From an uncultured Nitrospira sp. (GTDB lineage Bacteria > Nitrospirota > Nitrospiria > Nitrospirales > Nitrospiraceae), in assembly GCA_946479785.1 (NCBI GenBank), contig CAMLHQ010000022.1, positions 1 to 44,706 of the forward strand: a stretch of 44,706 bases of DNA, given 5' to 3'. The notes under the pieces were generated by a model, which ran no database searches, had not been told where the DNA came from, and saw only the letters and a program-made list of their open reading frames with translations. Positions 32,371 through 40,677 of the stretch are shown here, piece by piece (position 1 is the stretch's first letter; the number at the start of each line of letters is the position of its first letter). The translations under genes were made by a program, and so were the position numbers.

Positions 32371-33579
32371 ATGGCCCTTCAGGACTTCATTCCTCCTCAC
32401 CGGCTCCTCCTTGGACCAGGCCCAAGCCTTGTCCATCCACGTGTCCTGCGCGCGCTTTCCGCGCCGCTTCTTGGCCACCTGGACCCGGCTTTTCTCAGCG
32501 TGATGAACGACATTCAGGTCCTGTTGCGCCTGGTGTTTCAGACCGAGCATCGCTTTACCATCGCTATTTCCGGCACCGGCTCAGCCGGCATGGAAGCGTC
32601 GATTGTGAATCTGGTCGAACCGGGAGATGCCGTCATCGTCGGGATCAACGGCGTGTTTGGAACGCGATTGGCCTCGGTCGTCGAACGATGCGGCGGAAAA
32701 GTGATTCGTGTGGAAGCGCCATGGGGGACCTGCATCGAGCCGGACGTCGTCGAGCAGGTCCTGGCTCGTTCAGGACCGGTCAAGGCCGTGGCTATCGTTC
32801 ATGCAGAAACCTCAACCGGCGCATGGCAGCCACTTGAGGACATCGCCAACCTGTGTCGGCAGCACGAGACCCTCTTCGTCGTCGATGCCGTCACGTCGCT
32901 TGGCGGCGTCCCGGTCGACGTCGATCGCCTTGGCATCGATGTCTGCTATAGCGGCACCCAGAAATGTTTGAGCTGCCCTCCGGGATTGTCGCCGTTCACG
33001 ATGAGCGAGCGCGCACTGGCAACCGTGAAGCGGCGCCGAACACCTTGCCAAAGTTGGTATCTGGATATGGGGTTGATCGCCGACTATTGGGCGGAAGGCA
33101 CGCGGGCTTATCACCACACGGCGCCGATTTCCATGCTCTATGCGCTGCGCGAGGCTCTGCGCCTAGTCGAGGAGGAAGGCTTAGCCGCACGATTTAAGCG
33201 CCATCGCATCAACAGCGAGGCACTCCTAGCGGGACTGGGGGCACTGGGACTGATCCCGCTTCCTCCAGCCGGCCAGAGGCTGCCGATGCTGAACTGCGTG
33301 ACCGTTCCTGCGCACATTCCGGAAGCAGACATCCGAGCGCAGCTGCTGACGCACTACGACATTGAAATCGGTGGCGGACTCGGTCCGTTGAAAGGCAAGG
33401 TATGGAGGATCGGCCTCATGGGCGAATCTTCCACCGAGGCTCATGTGTTAACCCTCTTGAATGCGCTGGAAGCGCTCTTCATGCGAAGCGGTTGGTTGCA
33501 AACTCCTGGCGTGGCATTGCAAGCCGCGTCCAGAATCTATAGCCACGTGCCCTGTAGACCGGAGGTTGAACGATCATAA
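32371..33579 (+). CDS. Class V aminotransferase (alanine/serine-glyoxylate type)
   Basis: About 402 residues from the ATG at 32371; this gives the standard opening [22 protein letters not shown], while the 40 codons upstream are non-homologous. PLP-binding fold type [21 protein letters not shown] (cofactor phosphate region), [10 protein letters not shown], the aspartate in [14 protein letters not shown], and the Schiff-base lysine K198 in [13 protein letters not shown]. These match alanine-glyoxylate / serine-pyruvate transaminases, which in lithotrophs handle glyoxylate and glycine-serine interconversion; the exact amino donor is unknown. The stop overlaps the next start (TAATG), so the following DUF3365 gene is translationally coupled. 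Confidence 0.92.
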   Translation: MALQDFIPPHRLLLGPGPSLVHPRVLRALSAPLLGHLDPAFLSVMNDIQVLLRLVFQTEHRFTIAISGTGSAGMEASIVNLVEPGDAVIVGINGVFGTRLASVVERCGGKVIRVEAPWGTCIEPDVVEQVLARSGPVKAVAIVHAETSTGAWQPLEDIANLCRQHETLFVVDAVTSLGGVPVDVDRLGIDVCYSGTQKCLSCPPGLSPFTMSERALATVKRRRTPCQSWYLDMGLIADYWAEGTRAYHHTAPISMLYALREALRLVEEEGLAARFKRHRINSEALLAGLGALGLIPLPPAGQRLPMLNCVTVPAHIPEADIRAQLLTHYDIEIGGGLGPLKGKVWRIGLMGESSTEAHVLTLLNALEALFMRSGWLQTPGVALQAASRIYSHVPCRPEVERS

Positions 33580-34175
33580 TGGACAACAAACCCTTGCTCT
33601 GGGTGCTCGGCGGCGGCGCCTTTGCCTTCACGGCTGTTGTGGCATATTGGATCTTTGCCATCACACTGGCGAACCAGCTGAAATCCGACCAGGTCTCGCC
33701 GCAAAAGACAGCCGAGTTCATCCACGCCATTCTTGAGGCGAACCGCAACAACTATACCGACAACGTGGTCGTCAAATTGAGCCGCGACGGCATTGAGGCC
33801 CACGAACATTGGAGAGATGAACGCGGTGTCCCGCTGCCGGCGCAGTTCCTCCTGGAGTCCGGGCGTCTCGTGGCTACGAAAGACATCGGCTTTTCCTTCC
33901 GCCTTGCCAGCCTCACGCCCATCTATGCCTGGAACGGCGCCAACAGCGATCTTGAACGGGTTGGCCTAACGGCCGTCCAGCAGGATCCATCGCAGCCTCA
34001 TTACGGCATCGTACGTCGCGGCGAGATTCGTCTCTTTCAAGCGGTCTATGCCGATCGCGCCGTTTCGCAAGCCTGCGTCGATTGCCACAACCGGCACCCG
34101 AACAGTCCACGCCGCGATTTCAAACTCAACGACGTGATGGGTGGCATCATCATCACGTTTCCGATCGGAAGCTAA
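33579..34175 (+). CDS. DUF3365 protein with c-type haem motif
   Basis: A 198-residue protein anchored by one N-terminal helix (LLWVLGGGAFAFTAVVAYWI, about 5-24) with the rest in the periplasm. The DUF3365/Tll0287-like domain carries a single CVDCHN motif (CxxCH) near residues 166-171, a covalent haem-attachment site. Family members include haem sensor domains of signalling proteins; here there is no attached output domain, so it could be a small monohaem cytochrome. It starts within the aminotransferase stop (TAATG) and ends four bases before the amidohydrolase, so it lies in the middle of a three-gene operon. Confidence 0.88.
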   Translation: MDNKPLLWVLGGGAFAFTAVVAYWIFAITLANQLKSDQVSPQKTAEFIHAILEANRNNYTDNVVVKLSRDGIEAHEHWRDERGVPLPAQFLLESGRLVATKDIGFSFRLASLTPIYAWNGANSDLERVGLTAVQQDPSQPHYGIVRRGEIRLFQAVYADRAVSQACVDCHNRHPNSPRRDFKLNDVMGGIIITFPIGS

Positions 34176-34179
34176 CGAC

Positions 34180-35385
34180 GTGATCATCGCGATTCACAAT
34201 GTCCGGCTGGTCGACGGCAATGGACAGGCGATCGAGCGTGCGACGGTCATCGTGCGGGGGCGCACAATTCACGCGGCCGGACCGAGCCGAACCATCTCGA
34301 TTCCGCGCGGCGCCACCCGCATGGACGGACGGGGGCTCACATTGCTGCCGGGGTTGATCGATTGCCACGTGCATCTCTGCCTCGGCGCGGAAGCGGATGT
34401 GGTGAAGGCCATCGAACAGGAAACGCCGACCGAAACGCTGCTCAAGGCCGGTCACCTGGCCCGACAGACACTTGAAGCGGGGGTCACCACCGTTCGGGAC
34501 GTCGGTTCGCGCGACCATTCGATTTTTGCGCTGAAACAGGCTATCGACAAAGGACTGACTCCAGGCCCCCGCATCATCGGAGCCGGCCTCGCGATTTGCA
34601 TGATTGGTGGCCATGCGCGATTCATCGGACAAGAGGTTGAAGGAGTCGACCAAGTCCGCAAGGTCGTGCGCGAACAGATCGACGCGGGCGCCGAGGTAAT
34701 CAAGGTCATCGCCTCAGGTGGAGTTCTGACGCCCGGCACCTCACCCGATCAGGCGCAAATGACGCTGGAAGAACTTCGCGCCGCCGTCGATGAAGCCAAA
34801 CGAGCCGGGCGGAAAGTCGCAGCCCATGCGCACGGGGCATCGGGAATGAAAAACGCGATCCGCGCCGGTGCCCATTCGATCGAGCACGCCACGTTGATGG
34901 ATGAGGAAGCCGCAGAGCTATGTGAACAGCAAGGCGTGTACATCGTCCCGACGCTCTCGGCTCTCGCCACCACCGCTGCCTGCCGCCGGGGCTGTGGCAT
35001 TCCAGACAGCGCACTCGACAAGGCCAAGTCCATGACGAAGCGCCATCAAGCCAGCTTTAAGCATGCCCATCACCGCGGTCTCCTGATCGCCATGGGCACG
35101 GACGCCGGCACGCCATTTAATAATCATGGAGACAATGCACAGGAACTTGAACGTATGGTCGCGTTCGGCATGAGCCCCATGGAAGCGATCATCGCTTCAA
35201 CGTCATCTGCCGCTCGATTGATCGGTATTCAAGATCAGGTGGGAACCATCGAACGAGGCAAAGAAGCTGATTTACTTCTCATCGATGGAAATCCGTTGCG
35301 AAAGATCGACCTGCTGCGCGACCGGAGCCGGATTGTCGGGGTCATGAAGGCGGGGAGATTTGCAACGGGGCCGATGGGCAAGTGA
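34180..35385 (+). CDS. Amidohydrolase family protein (imidazolonepropionase/prolidase-like)
   Basis: About 401 residues from a GTG at 34180, chosen because it directly follows the DUF3365 stop and matches the family start (VIIAIHNVRLVDGNG); an earlier in-frame GTG lies inside the upstream gene. The TIM-barrel has metal-ligand motifs GLIDCHVHL (about 62-70), the VIKVIASGG lysine segment, KVAAHAHG, HSIEHATLMDEE and AMGTDAGTP, the order seen in Xaa-Pro dipeptidase/aryldialkylphosphatase-like amidohydrolases. The C-terminal strand GKEADLLLIDGNPL completes the composite beta-sandwich. No signal peptide; cytoplasmic. The substrate is unknown. Confidence 0.88.
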   Translation: MIIAIHNVRLVDGNGQAIERATVIVRGRTIHAAGPSRTISIPRGATRMDGRGLTLLPGLIDCHVHLCLGAEADVVKAIEQETPTETLLKAGHLARQTLEAGVTTVRDVGSRDHSIFALKQAIDKGLTPGPRIIGAGLAICMIGGHARFIGQEVEGVDQVRKVVREQIDAGAEVIKVIASGGVLTPGTSPDQAQMTLEELRAAVDEAKRAGRKVAAHAHGASGMKNAIRAGAHSIEHATLMDEEAAELCEQQGVYIVPTLSALATTAACRRGCGIPDSALDKAKSMTKRHQASFKHAHHRGLLIAMGTDAGTPFNNHGDNAQELERMVAFGMSPMEAIIASTSSAARLIGIQDQVGTIERGKEADLLLIDGNPLRKIDLLRDRSRIVGVMKAGRFATGPMGK

Positions 35386-35438
35386 TGTTACTGGTCGTCA
35401 GTCATGAAACAATATCGAAACATGTCTTATTTCGGTTG

Positions 35439-36077
35439 CTACCTGCGTTCATAGAATAATTCCAGTGCCGATGAAAATCCATGCGCACGGCCCTTTCTGA
35501 ATTGCTCGTCGAGTCGGTGACGCAATGAGCGGATTCCGCCTTCGTCGTTCCGTCCCACCACACCCTGAGAAACCATCATCTGCACGGCCACTTCAACCAA
35601 CCGTTTCTTGCGACCCTCCATCTCATCAGTGACCAGCTCGGGCATGACTTCTGCTGCGCGTGCATGGATGATCTCCTCCTTGAAGGAATCATACCCCTGC
35701 TCTTTGACGACCCACTCCCGGATGGTCGCCAGCTCGGCCTTGATCCGTGGCACTTCCTTGATCAACACGGCAAACAGCTCCTTCCGTCCTTCGTCGAAGA
35801 GCTTCTTTTCCATCTCTTCGAGGATAACGGAGATATCCACGACATCCGGCGCGAACTCTTCGCCCCAATTGAGCCGGTCGTAGTTGCGGCGCGCCTCGGG
35901 GTCGCCGATGACTTCGTAAGCGGCATTGATCTCGCGGATCTTGTCTTCGGCCTGCTTGCTGTTGGGATGGCGATCCGGATGGTGCTCGAAGACGAGTTTG
36001 CGATACGCTTTCTTGATGACGTCTTCTGACGCCTCCCGTGAGACTCCTAAGACTCGATAAAAATCGACGCGTGGCAT
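35439..36077 (-). CDS. J-domain (DnaJ-like) protein
   Basis: About 212 residues from the ATG at 36077, giving MPRVDFYRVLGVSREASEDV, a canonical J-domain start. The longer frame above it is simply the intergenic palindrome and is rejected. The J domain (3-66) has YRKLVFEHHPDRHPNSKQAEDKIREINAAYEVIGD with the HPD motif needed to stimulate DnaK ATPase. There is no Gly/Phe or zinc-finger region, so it is a type III co-chaperone. The remaining 140 residues are helical, with a conserved-looking MEKKLFDEGRKELFAVLIKE segment of unknown role. Convergent with the amidohydrolase operon, whose stop is 53 bases away. Confidence 0.9.
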   Translation of the reverse strand: MPRVDFYRVLGVSREASEDVIKKAYRKLVFEHHPDRHPNSKQAEDKIREINAAYEVIGDPEARRNYDRLNWGEEFAPDVVDISVILEEMEKKLFDEGRKELFAVLIKEVPRIKAELATIREWVVKEQGYDSFKEEIIHARAAEVMPELVTDEMEGRKKRLVEVAVQMMVSQGVVGRNDEGGIRSLRHRLDEQFRKGRAHGFSSALELFYERR

Positions 36078-36091
36078 GGCCGCGACTATAT

Positions 36092-36210
36092 CAGGATGTT
36101 GAAAAAGGCTTCCAGCTTTGTTCTCGCATCGCTCAGAGGCTCTACGTACCGGAGTACGCTTCGCCCCTTCGCTCCCTGCGGCCTCGCTGGAAGCGTTTTT
36201 GACCATCCTG
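36092..36210. repeat. 119-bp imperfect palindromic intergenic repeat (REP/MITE-like)
   Basis: The outer arms CAGGATGTTGAAAAAGGC...(36092-36116) and ...GCGTTTTTGACCATCCTG (36186-36210) are inverted repeats with 22 of 25 positions matching. Inside are a second inverted pair around GTACCGGAGTAC and the segment TCGCATCGCTCAGAGGCT. The whole can fold into one long hairpin. I recall elements with the same CAGGATG...AAAAAGG...CATCCTG ends scattered between genes in Nitrospira genomes; that is memory, not a search. It sits between the divergent J-domain and MFS genes, and no second copy was seen in this window. Confidence 0.75.
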
Positions 36211-36276
36211 TGACCGACTCCGGAGATTCGAGCTTCATCTTGACTCCTGACCGCAACGCCACTAGCCTGGCGCAGC

Positions 36277-37578
36277 ATGCCGTCGCCCTCCATGCGTCTC
36301 TCGTCACATCAGCAGGACATATCATCCTGGTTTCACGGCGTCACCCCCTATCAATGGCTGGTCTTGTTCGTCGCGTGGCTCGGCTGGGTGTTCGATGCGA
36401 TGGACGCGACGATTTATGCGATCGTATTGCACCCGGCATTGCACGAACTCCTGCACACCTCAAACGGCCCTCCGACTACTGAACAGATCGGCTGGTACGG
36501 CGGCATCATCTTTTCGATCTTCCTCATCGGTTGGGCCATCGGCGGCATTACGTTCGGCATCTTGGCCGATCGTTTCGGCCGCACAAAGGTCCTGATCGCA
36601 ACGATCCTCATCTATGCGGTGTTCACCGGTGCAGCGGCTCTGGCGCAGGACTGGTGGCATCTGGCGGCCTACCGCTTTCTGACGGCGCTTGGAATCGGCG
36701 GTGAATGGGCGGCCGGCGCTGCTATCGTCGCGGAAACCTGGCCGGAAGAGAAACGCGCGAAAGCCGCCGGGATGCTCCAATCGGCATGGGCCGTTGGGTT
36801 TTTTCTGGCCGCCACATTCAATCTTGTCTTAAGAGATACCTGCGGATGGCGAGGTCTCTTCCTTGTCGGCATCCTGCCGGCTTTTGTGGCATTACTCGTC
36901 CGCTGGTGGGTGAAGGAACCGGAGCGGTGGACCCATGCGCACGCCGAGCGCGTGATCCCGCTCTCGGCAATCTTTGAAGGCGACCTGAAACGCGCGACCC
37001 TGGTCGGATCAGCCTTGGCATTCGTCGCGGTGTTTGGACTCTGGGGCTCGACGAACTGGGCGCCGACGCTGGTGCGCGAATTGCCGGATGTCAAAGAAGC
37101 AGACCCCGCCACGCTCACGAAATATGTCAGCTACGCGATCATGGCGCTGAACGCGGGCGCCGTCTTCGGTTATCTCGGCTTCGGTCCGCTGGCCGATCGT
37201 TTCGGGCGGCGGCCGGTGTTTGCCTTCATGTGTCTCGGCAGCTTGATCATGCTACCGATAACCTATCTGCTGCCCTCAAGCTATGCCGGCGTTCTGATGC
37301 TCTTGCCGATTCTGGGGTTCTTCAACAACGGTATCTTTAGTGGCTTTCCCATTTATCTTCCTGAACTCTACCCCACCAGGCTCCGCGCCACCGGTGCCGG
37401 CTTCTGCTTCAATGCAGGACGCATCCTCGCCTCTGCCTCACCCTTCATGACCGGCTGGTTGGTCACGACGTTCGGCACGTTCGGCCGTGCTGCCAGCACT
37501 GTCGCCTTGATCGATCTGGCTGGCCTGGCTGTGTTGCTGTTCGCACCGGAGACGAAGGGCAAACCGCTCCCGGATTAG
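36277..37578 (+). CDS. MFS transporter, metabolite:H+ symporter type
   Basis: A 433-residue protein with twelve predicted membrane helices. The family loop motif GILADRFGRTKVL follows helix 2, RFLTALGIGGEWAAGAAIVAETW helix 4-5, and a second DRFGRRPVF loop lies after helix 8 (GPLADRFGRR). The acidic residues WVFDAMDATIYAIVL in helix 1 are typical of the sugar/aromatic-acid:H+ symporter branch (NiaP, sialic-acid and shikimate-like transporters). The substrate cannot be told. The start is uncertain: ATGs at 36277 and 36292 are both possible and neither has a clear ribosome binding site. The palindromic repeat lies immediately upstream. Confidence 0.9.
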   Translation: MPSPSMRLSSHQQDISSWFHGVTPYQWLVLFVAWLGWVFDAMDATIYAIVLHPALHELLHTSNGPPTTEQIGWYGGIIFSIFLIGWAIGGITFGILADRFGRTKVLIATILIYAVFTGAAALAQDWWHLAAYRFLTALGIGGEWAAGAAIVAETWPEEKRAKAAGMLQSAWAVGFFLAATFNLVLRDTCGWRGLFLVGILPAFVALLVRWWVKEPERWTHAHAERVIPLSAIFEGDLKRATLVGSALAFVAVFGLWGSTNWAPTLVRELPDVKEADPATLTKYVSYAIMALNAGAVFGYLGFGPLADRFGRRPVFAFMCLGSLIMLPITYLLPSSYAGVLMLLPILGFFNNGIFSGFPIYLPELYPTRLRATGAGFCFNAGRILASASPFMTGWLVTTFGTFGRAASTVALIDLAGLAVLLFAPETKGKPLPD

Positions 37579-37592
37579 GCAGCATCATGCCC

Positions 37593-37620
37593 TTGACATC
37601 ACCATAGTCCTGCTTATCTA
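37593..37620 (+). promoter_or_regulatory. Probable promoter of the DUF6573-like gene, giving a leaderless mRNA
   Basis: TTGACA at 37593-37598 is a perfect -35 box; after 16 bases TATCTA at 37615-37620 could serve as -10. Transcription would then start at the ATG at 37628 or a base or two before it. No Shine-Dalgarno is present at the expected place, consistent with a leaderless transcript. Confidence 0.45.
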
Positions 37621-37627
37621 GTTTGTC

Positions 37628-38281
37628 ATGAACGACAATCTGACTCCTCGTGCGCTCTCCCATGATGAAAAGCATGCAGCCGAAGCGGCCTTTGGCGGAT
37701 TGCCCTTTAATCCCAAATGGTCGGCCAGGGCGCGAACCGTCTATGACGGGATTGTCAAGTTGCTGCCAGCGCCGCCGGCGATTCAGGAAGAGGTTTCTGC
37801 GTCCCAGGAGCCGATAAGTCAACCGCCTGAACCGGCAACTTCCGTGGCTCGCGGTCAAGTTGAATCATCGGACATAGAACTCGAGCGGCGCTCGGTCCCG
37901 ACGAAGATTCCCTTTACTCAGGCGATTGAGACCGGTGCGTTAATCGACGTAACCCCAACGGCTAAACAACTCGGCTTGTCATTTCCCGTGACAGTGACAA
38001 AGCCTTTATGGGAAGTCGGCATCGCGCCAACTAAGGCGCTGACCCAAGAGGAACAGTCCGCTCGATTGCGCGACGTGCTGATGGCCTTCAGGCTTCGCCT
38101 GGCGACCCAGTCGAGCATTTCGCCGTTGATCGATTTTCCGGCACTGCTGGCTCTTCCGCCCAACACTGTGCCGCAGCCGGTCCCCCTGTTCGCCTTGATT
38201 CAGCCGGACGAAGAGAACCGGGTCATGGTCACGCTGCTGCTACCGAACGAAGTGGCTGCGACGATCATACCGATGAATTGA
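37628..38281 (+). CDS. Hypothetical protein with DUF6573-like C-terminal domain
   Basis: A 217-residue soluble protein without signal peptide. The N-terminus (1-45) reads LTPRALSHDEKHAAEAAFGG and looks like a short helical module. A Pro/Glu/Ser-rich linker follows (about 45-95). From about residue 97 the protein reads FTQAIETGALIDVTPTAKQLGLSFPVTVTKPLWE, and near the end PNEVAATIIP, which matches the pattern of DUF6573 proteins (about QALEDGVLVDVTxTAKExGFKFPVAVT ... LPNED). That family is common on plasmids and integrative elements and has no known function. No mobile genes are nearby, so this copy appears settled in the chromosome. Confidence 0.72.
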   Translation: MNDNLTPRALSHDEKHAAEAAFGGLPFNPKWSARARTVYDGIVKLLPAPPAIQEEVSASQEPISQPPEPATSVARGQVESSDIELERRSVPTKIPFTQAIETGALIDVTPTAKQLGLSFPVTVTKPLWEVGIAPTKALTQEEQSARLRDVLMAFRLRLATQSSISPLIDFPALLALPPNTVPQPVPLFALIQPDEENRVMVTLLLPNEVAATIIPMN

Positions 38282-38392
38282 TCGGCATCCGCTGAGCGCC
38301 AAACCATCACCCCGTCCTCTTGATCTCTGAAATGGACCGGTTGTACGGTAGCTTGTGTCAACGCGTCCGTCCAGATCGTGGAGAGATAAGAG

Positions 38393-38998
38393 ATGAGCTC
38401 TCTTATCGGCTTAGCCCAGATTGCACGCAAGAAGACCGGGTGGTATCTCCTCGCGGTGGCCCTCACCTCTTGTTCTCAGGTCGTCTACCAGCCGGCACCG
38501 GTCGTCCCCACGAAGTCACCGCTCTCCTATTCAACTAAAGTGAAATTGACCCATGTGGAAGCGTATATCGTCGAGCCCGGCTCCACGATGATCACCGATC
38601 CTCGCATTGAGAACCACGTCACCGACATCACCACCTCTCCGGGTCTTCCCAGAAAGGAATGGGAAAAATCCGTTGCGGACTATCTGGCCGCACGAAAAAC
38701 GTTCACGTATCTTTCCGCCGACAGCCAAACCGATCTGGACTTGGCGATGAGGCTCAACATCTACATCGACCCCGGCACCATGTTTCAGTTCAACCATGCC
38801 TACCTGGCCCGTGTCGATGCCTCGCTCACTAACCCCCGCACAGGACGAACGCTCACCTACCTCGGACTCGGCAAGTCCACCGGGGAAATCTCGCGCGGCG
38901 GAACAGAAGACGACCAGCGTCCGGTGAACCTCGCCGTGCAATCCGCGCTGAACGACCTGTTCGGAAAACTCGAAAACGACTCCCGTCTCCGTCGATAA
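38393..38998 (+). CDS. Lipoprotein of unknown function
   Basis: A 201-residue protein with a lipoprotein signal peptide (WYLLAVALTSCSQVVYQP; lipobox LTSC, cysteine near residue 27) preceded by a charged n-region. The mature domain alternates beta strands and helices (KVKLTHVEAYIVEPGSTM, DLAMRLNIYIDPGTMF, YLARVDASLTNPRTGRTL) and resembles small outer-membrane lipoproteins that bind or assemble other factors, but I cannot place it in a named family. GGAGAG about eight bases before the ATG gives the ribosome binding site. It ends five bases from the convergent stop of the CCA/poly(A) polymerase-family gene. Confidence 0.78.
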   Translation: MSSLIGLAQIARKKTGWYLLAVALTSCSQVVYQPAPVVPTKSPLSYSTKVKLTHVEAYIVEPGSTMITDPRIENHVTDITTSPGLPRKEWEKSVADYLAARKTFTYLSADSQTDLDLAMRLNIYIDPGTMFQFNHAYLARVDASLTNPRTGRTLTYLGLGKSTGEISRGGTEDDQRPVNLAVQSALNDLFGKLENDSRLRR

Positions 38999-39003
38999 CC
39001 GGA

Positions 39004-40320
39004 TTAAGCCGAGTTCTGAACGAGGTGAAGGGCGAGTGCGCATTCTTCTGACTTCGTGGTCACGACTCCATCGAGCCGCTTATCCAGCAACCGGTCCAGG
39101 ATCGTTTTGAAGTGAGGCCCGGGTTTCAGTCCGAGCTGCTTAAGATCTTCGCCCTTCACGGTTGTCATCACCCATCGATCGTGCTTCAAAAATCGCGCGA
39201 GCCGTCTCGTCAATCTCCGTATTCCTGCAACGTCTCCGCTGGCCAATCCTCTCCCCACCAGGAGAACCAAAGCCTCATGCGGCATGTTCACCAACAGGTG
39301 GTAGATCTGTGACGGACGTATCTCACTCCGGCCTAAAAGGATCTTGGCCGCGCGAGTCGTCTTGTCGCTCGCCCATTCCACCGATGTAGCCTGTAGACTG
39401 GACAGCTGCAATCGCTGAGCGACTCTCTGAAGAATTGATGAGCCGGCGTCCGACAGAAGCGCCATCAAGCCCAACAACGCGCGATCGACGGGATCGCCTG
39501 GACACTGTTGCTTCCACCAGGCCATAGCTCGCGGAAGTGTCGTCACGAGGCGATGTGCTTGTTTCCCATGCCGTAGACGCGGGTGCAGGAATCGGAGGAG
39601 GTTTAGGCGGGTGAGACTGCCGATCGCCCGTGTGGGATCGCGTTCCTGCATGAGCAACAACATCTCGTTGGCGAGGCGAGGCCCGGAGAGCTTGGCGATC
39701 ATATCTGTCGCCGCCGCTTGCTTGAGGAGACGGCGAGTCTGCGGCTCAAGACGAAAGCCGAACCGCTCGGTGAATCGGATGGCGCGAAATATTCGTGTCG
39801 GGTCGTCGATAAAACTACCTTCGTGCAACACGCGAATCGTCTTGGCTCTGAGATCTTGCTGCCCATTATAAGGGTCATGGAGTTGTCCGAACCGTGCGGC
39901 ATTGACCTGGATCGCCATGGCGTTGATCGTGAAGTCACGACGATAGAGATCCTCTTGCAGTGAAGCCGGTTGTACATCCGGCAACGCCGCCGGTTTCACA
40001 TAGGACTCACGGCGCGTACTCGCGATGTCCACCTTGAGGCCCTTGGGCAACGTCAGCCGAGCGGTAGCGAACCGTTCGAACAATGCCAGGCCTGCACCGT
40101 AACGGTCCGCGACGAGACGCGCGAATGCGATCCCATCGCCGTCCACCGTCAGATCAAGATCCCAATTCTCTCGCCTCAACAAGAGATCTCTGACCACGCC
40201 GCCGACGAGATATAGCGCCACCCCCTTCTCATCGGCCAATCCTCCGAGTTCGCGCAACAGCACCACGACATTCCGTGGCAATCTTCTCATCAAAGGCCGT
40301 GCAGCCTGCTCGTTCGTCAT
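39004..40320 (-). CDS. CCA tRNA nucleotidyltransferase / poly(A) polymerase family protein
   Basis: About 438 residues from the ATG at 40320, preferred because AAGGAG lies 11 bases upstream; an in-frame ATG at 40374 has its purine-rich stretch touching the start codon, which is too close. Class II nucleotidyltransferase head: YLVGGVVRDLLL (GG near residue 40), the two metal-binding aspartates in WDLDLTV (about 54-56), the VDIASTRRESYVKPAALP and RRDFTINAMAIQV motifs, and LHEGSFIDDPTRIFRAIRF. Enzymes with this head either add the CCA end to tRNA or poly(A) tails to RNA; the sequence alone does not separate them. The C-terminal half is helical, ending in a domain with LKPGPHFKTILDRLLDKRLDG. Confidence 0.9.
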   Translation of the reverse strand: MTNEQAARPLMRRLPRNVVVLLRELGGLADEKGVALYLVGGVVRDLLLRRENWDLDLTVDGDGIAFARLVADRYGAGLALFERFATARLTLPKGLKVDIASTRRESYVKPAALPDVQPASLQEDLYRRDFTINAMAIQVNAARFGQLHDPYNGQQDLRAKTIRVLHEGSFIDDPTRIFRAIRFTERFGFRLEPQTRRLLKQAAATDMIAKLSGPRLANEMLLLMQERDPTRAIGSLTRLNLLRFLHPRLRHGKQAHRLVTTLPRAMAWWKQQCPGDPVDRALLGLMALLSDAGSSILQRVAQRLQLSSLQATSVEWASDKTTRAAKILLGRSEIRPSQIYHLLVNMPHEALVLLVGRGLASGDVAGIRRLTRRLARFLKHDRWVMTTVKGEDLKQLGLKPGPHFKTILDRLLDKRLDGVVTTKSEECALALHLVQNSA

Positions 40321-40677
40321 CGCGAAGCCCGCTCCTTGCTGGTTGGTTGACGATGTGAACAGATAATATGTCATCCCTCCTCAAGAACCGGCCACTGCGC
40401 CTGTTTAGTCCTATGAGTTAATGAGGCCGGGTTTGTACCTCAACTAGCGGGGTGATCGGGGTGCCATCACTATTCCTCACATCGGCAGAGACGGTCATAT
40501 TTGGACAGGTTTCTGCCGTTTTTTTTACATTCGAGCCAGACCGATCGACATGGGTAGGACCTCGTAAGCACAACCTGCTGAAATTTCAGGATCAGGCTGA
40601 CACCCTGTCCGGCACATGCTTTGCTGAAGGGAATCTCGAATGATACGACCACCCCTGTTGGTCTTAAGGAGGTTTCC
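40321..40677. other. Longest gap without a gene in the window (357 bases)
   Basis: It separates the CCA/poly(A) polymerase-family gene (minus) from the small exported protein (plus). It contains a hairpin with a T8 tail (40483-40526), a perfect 12-base palindrome CTGAAATTTCAG at 40578-40589 and a region with several short inverted pairs around 40585-40620. No convincing coding frame is present; the short plus-strand frame 40452-40643 has no ribosome binding site and no recognisable protein. An untranslated leader or small RNA upstream of 40678 is possible. Confidence 0.5.
40483..40526 (+). terminator. Hairpin followed by eight T residues; orphan terminator-like signal
   Basis: CGGCAGA (40483-40489) pairs with TCTGCCG (40512-40518) around a 22-base loop, directly followed by T8 at 40519-40526. 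This has the form of an intrinsic terminator on the plus strand, yet no plus-strand gene lies before it. It could end a small RNA or act as a leader attenuator for the gene at 40678. The seven-base stem is modest. Confidence 0.45.

Noticed and set aside
36078..36293. 72-codon N-terminal extension of the J-domain gene
   Set aside because: It translates the palindromic repeat and part of the MFS gene; the J domain starts naturally at the ATG at 36077.
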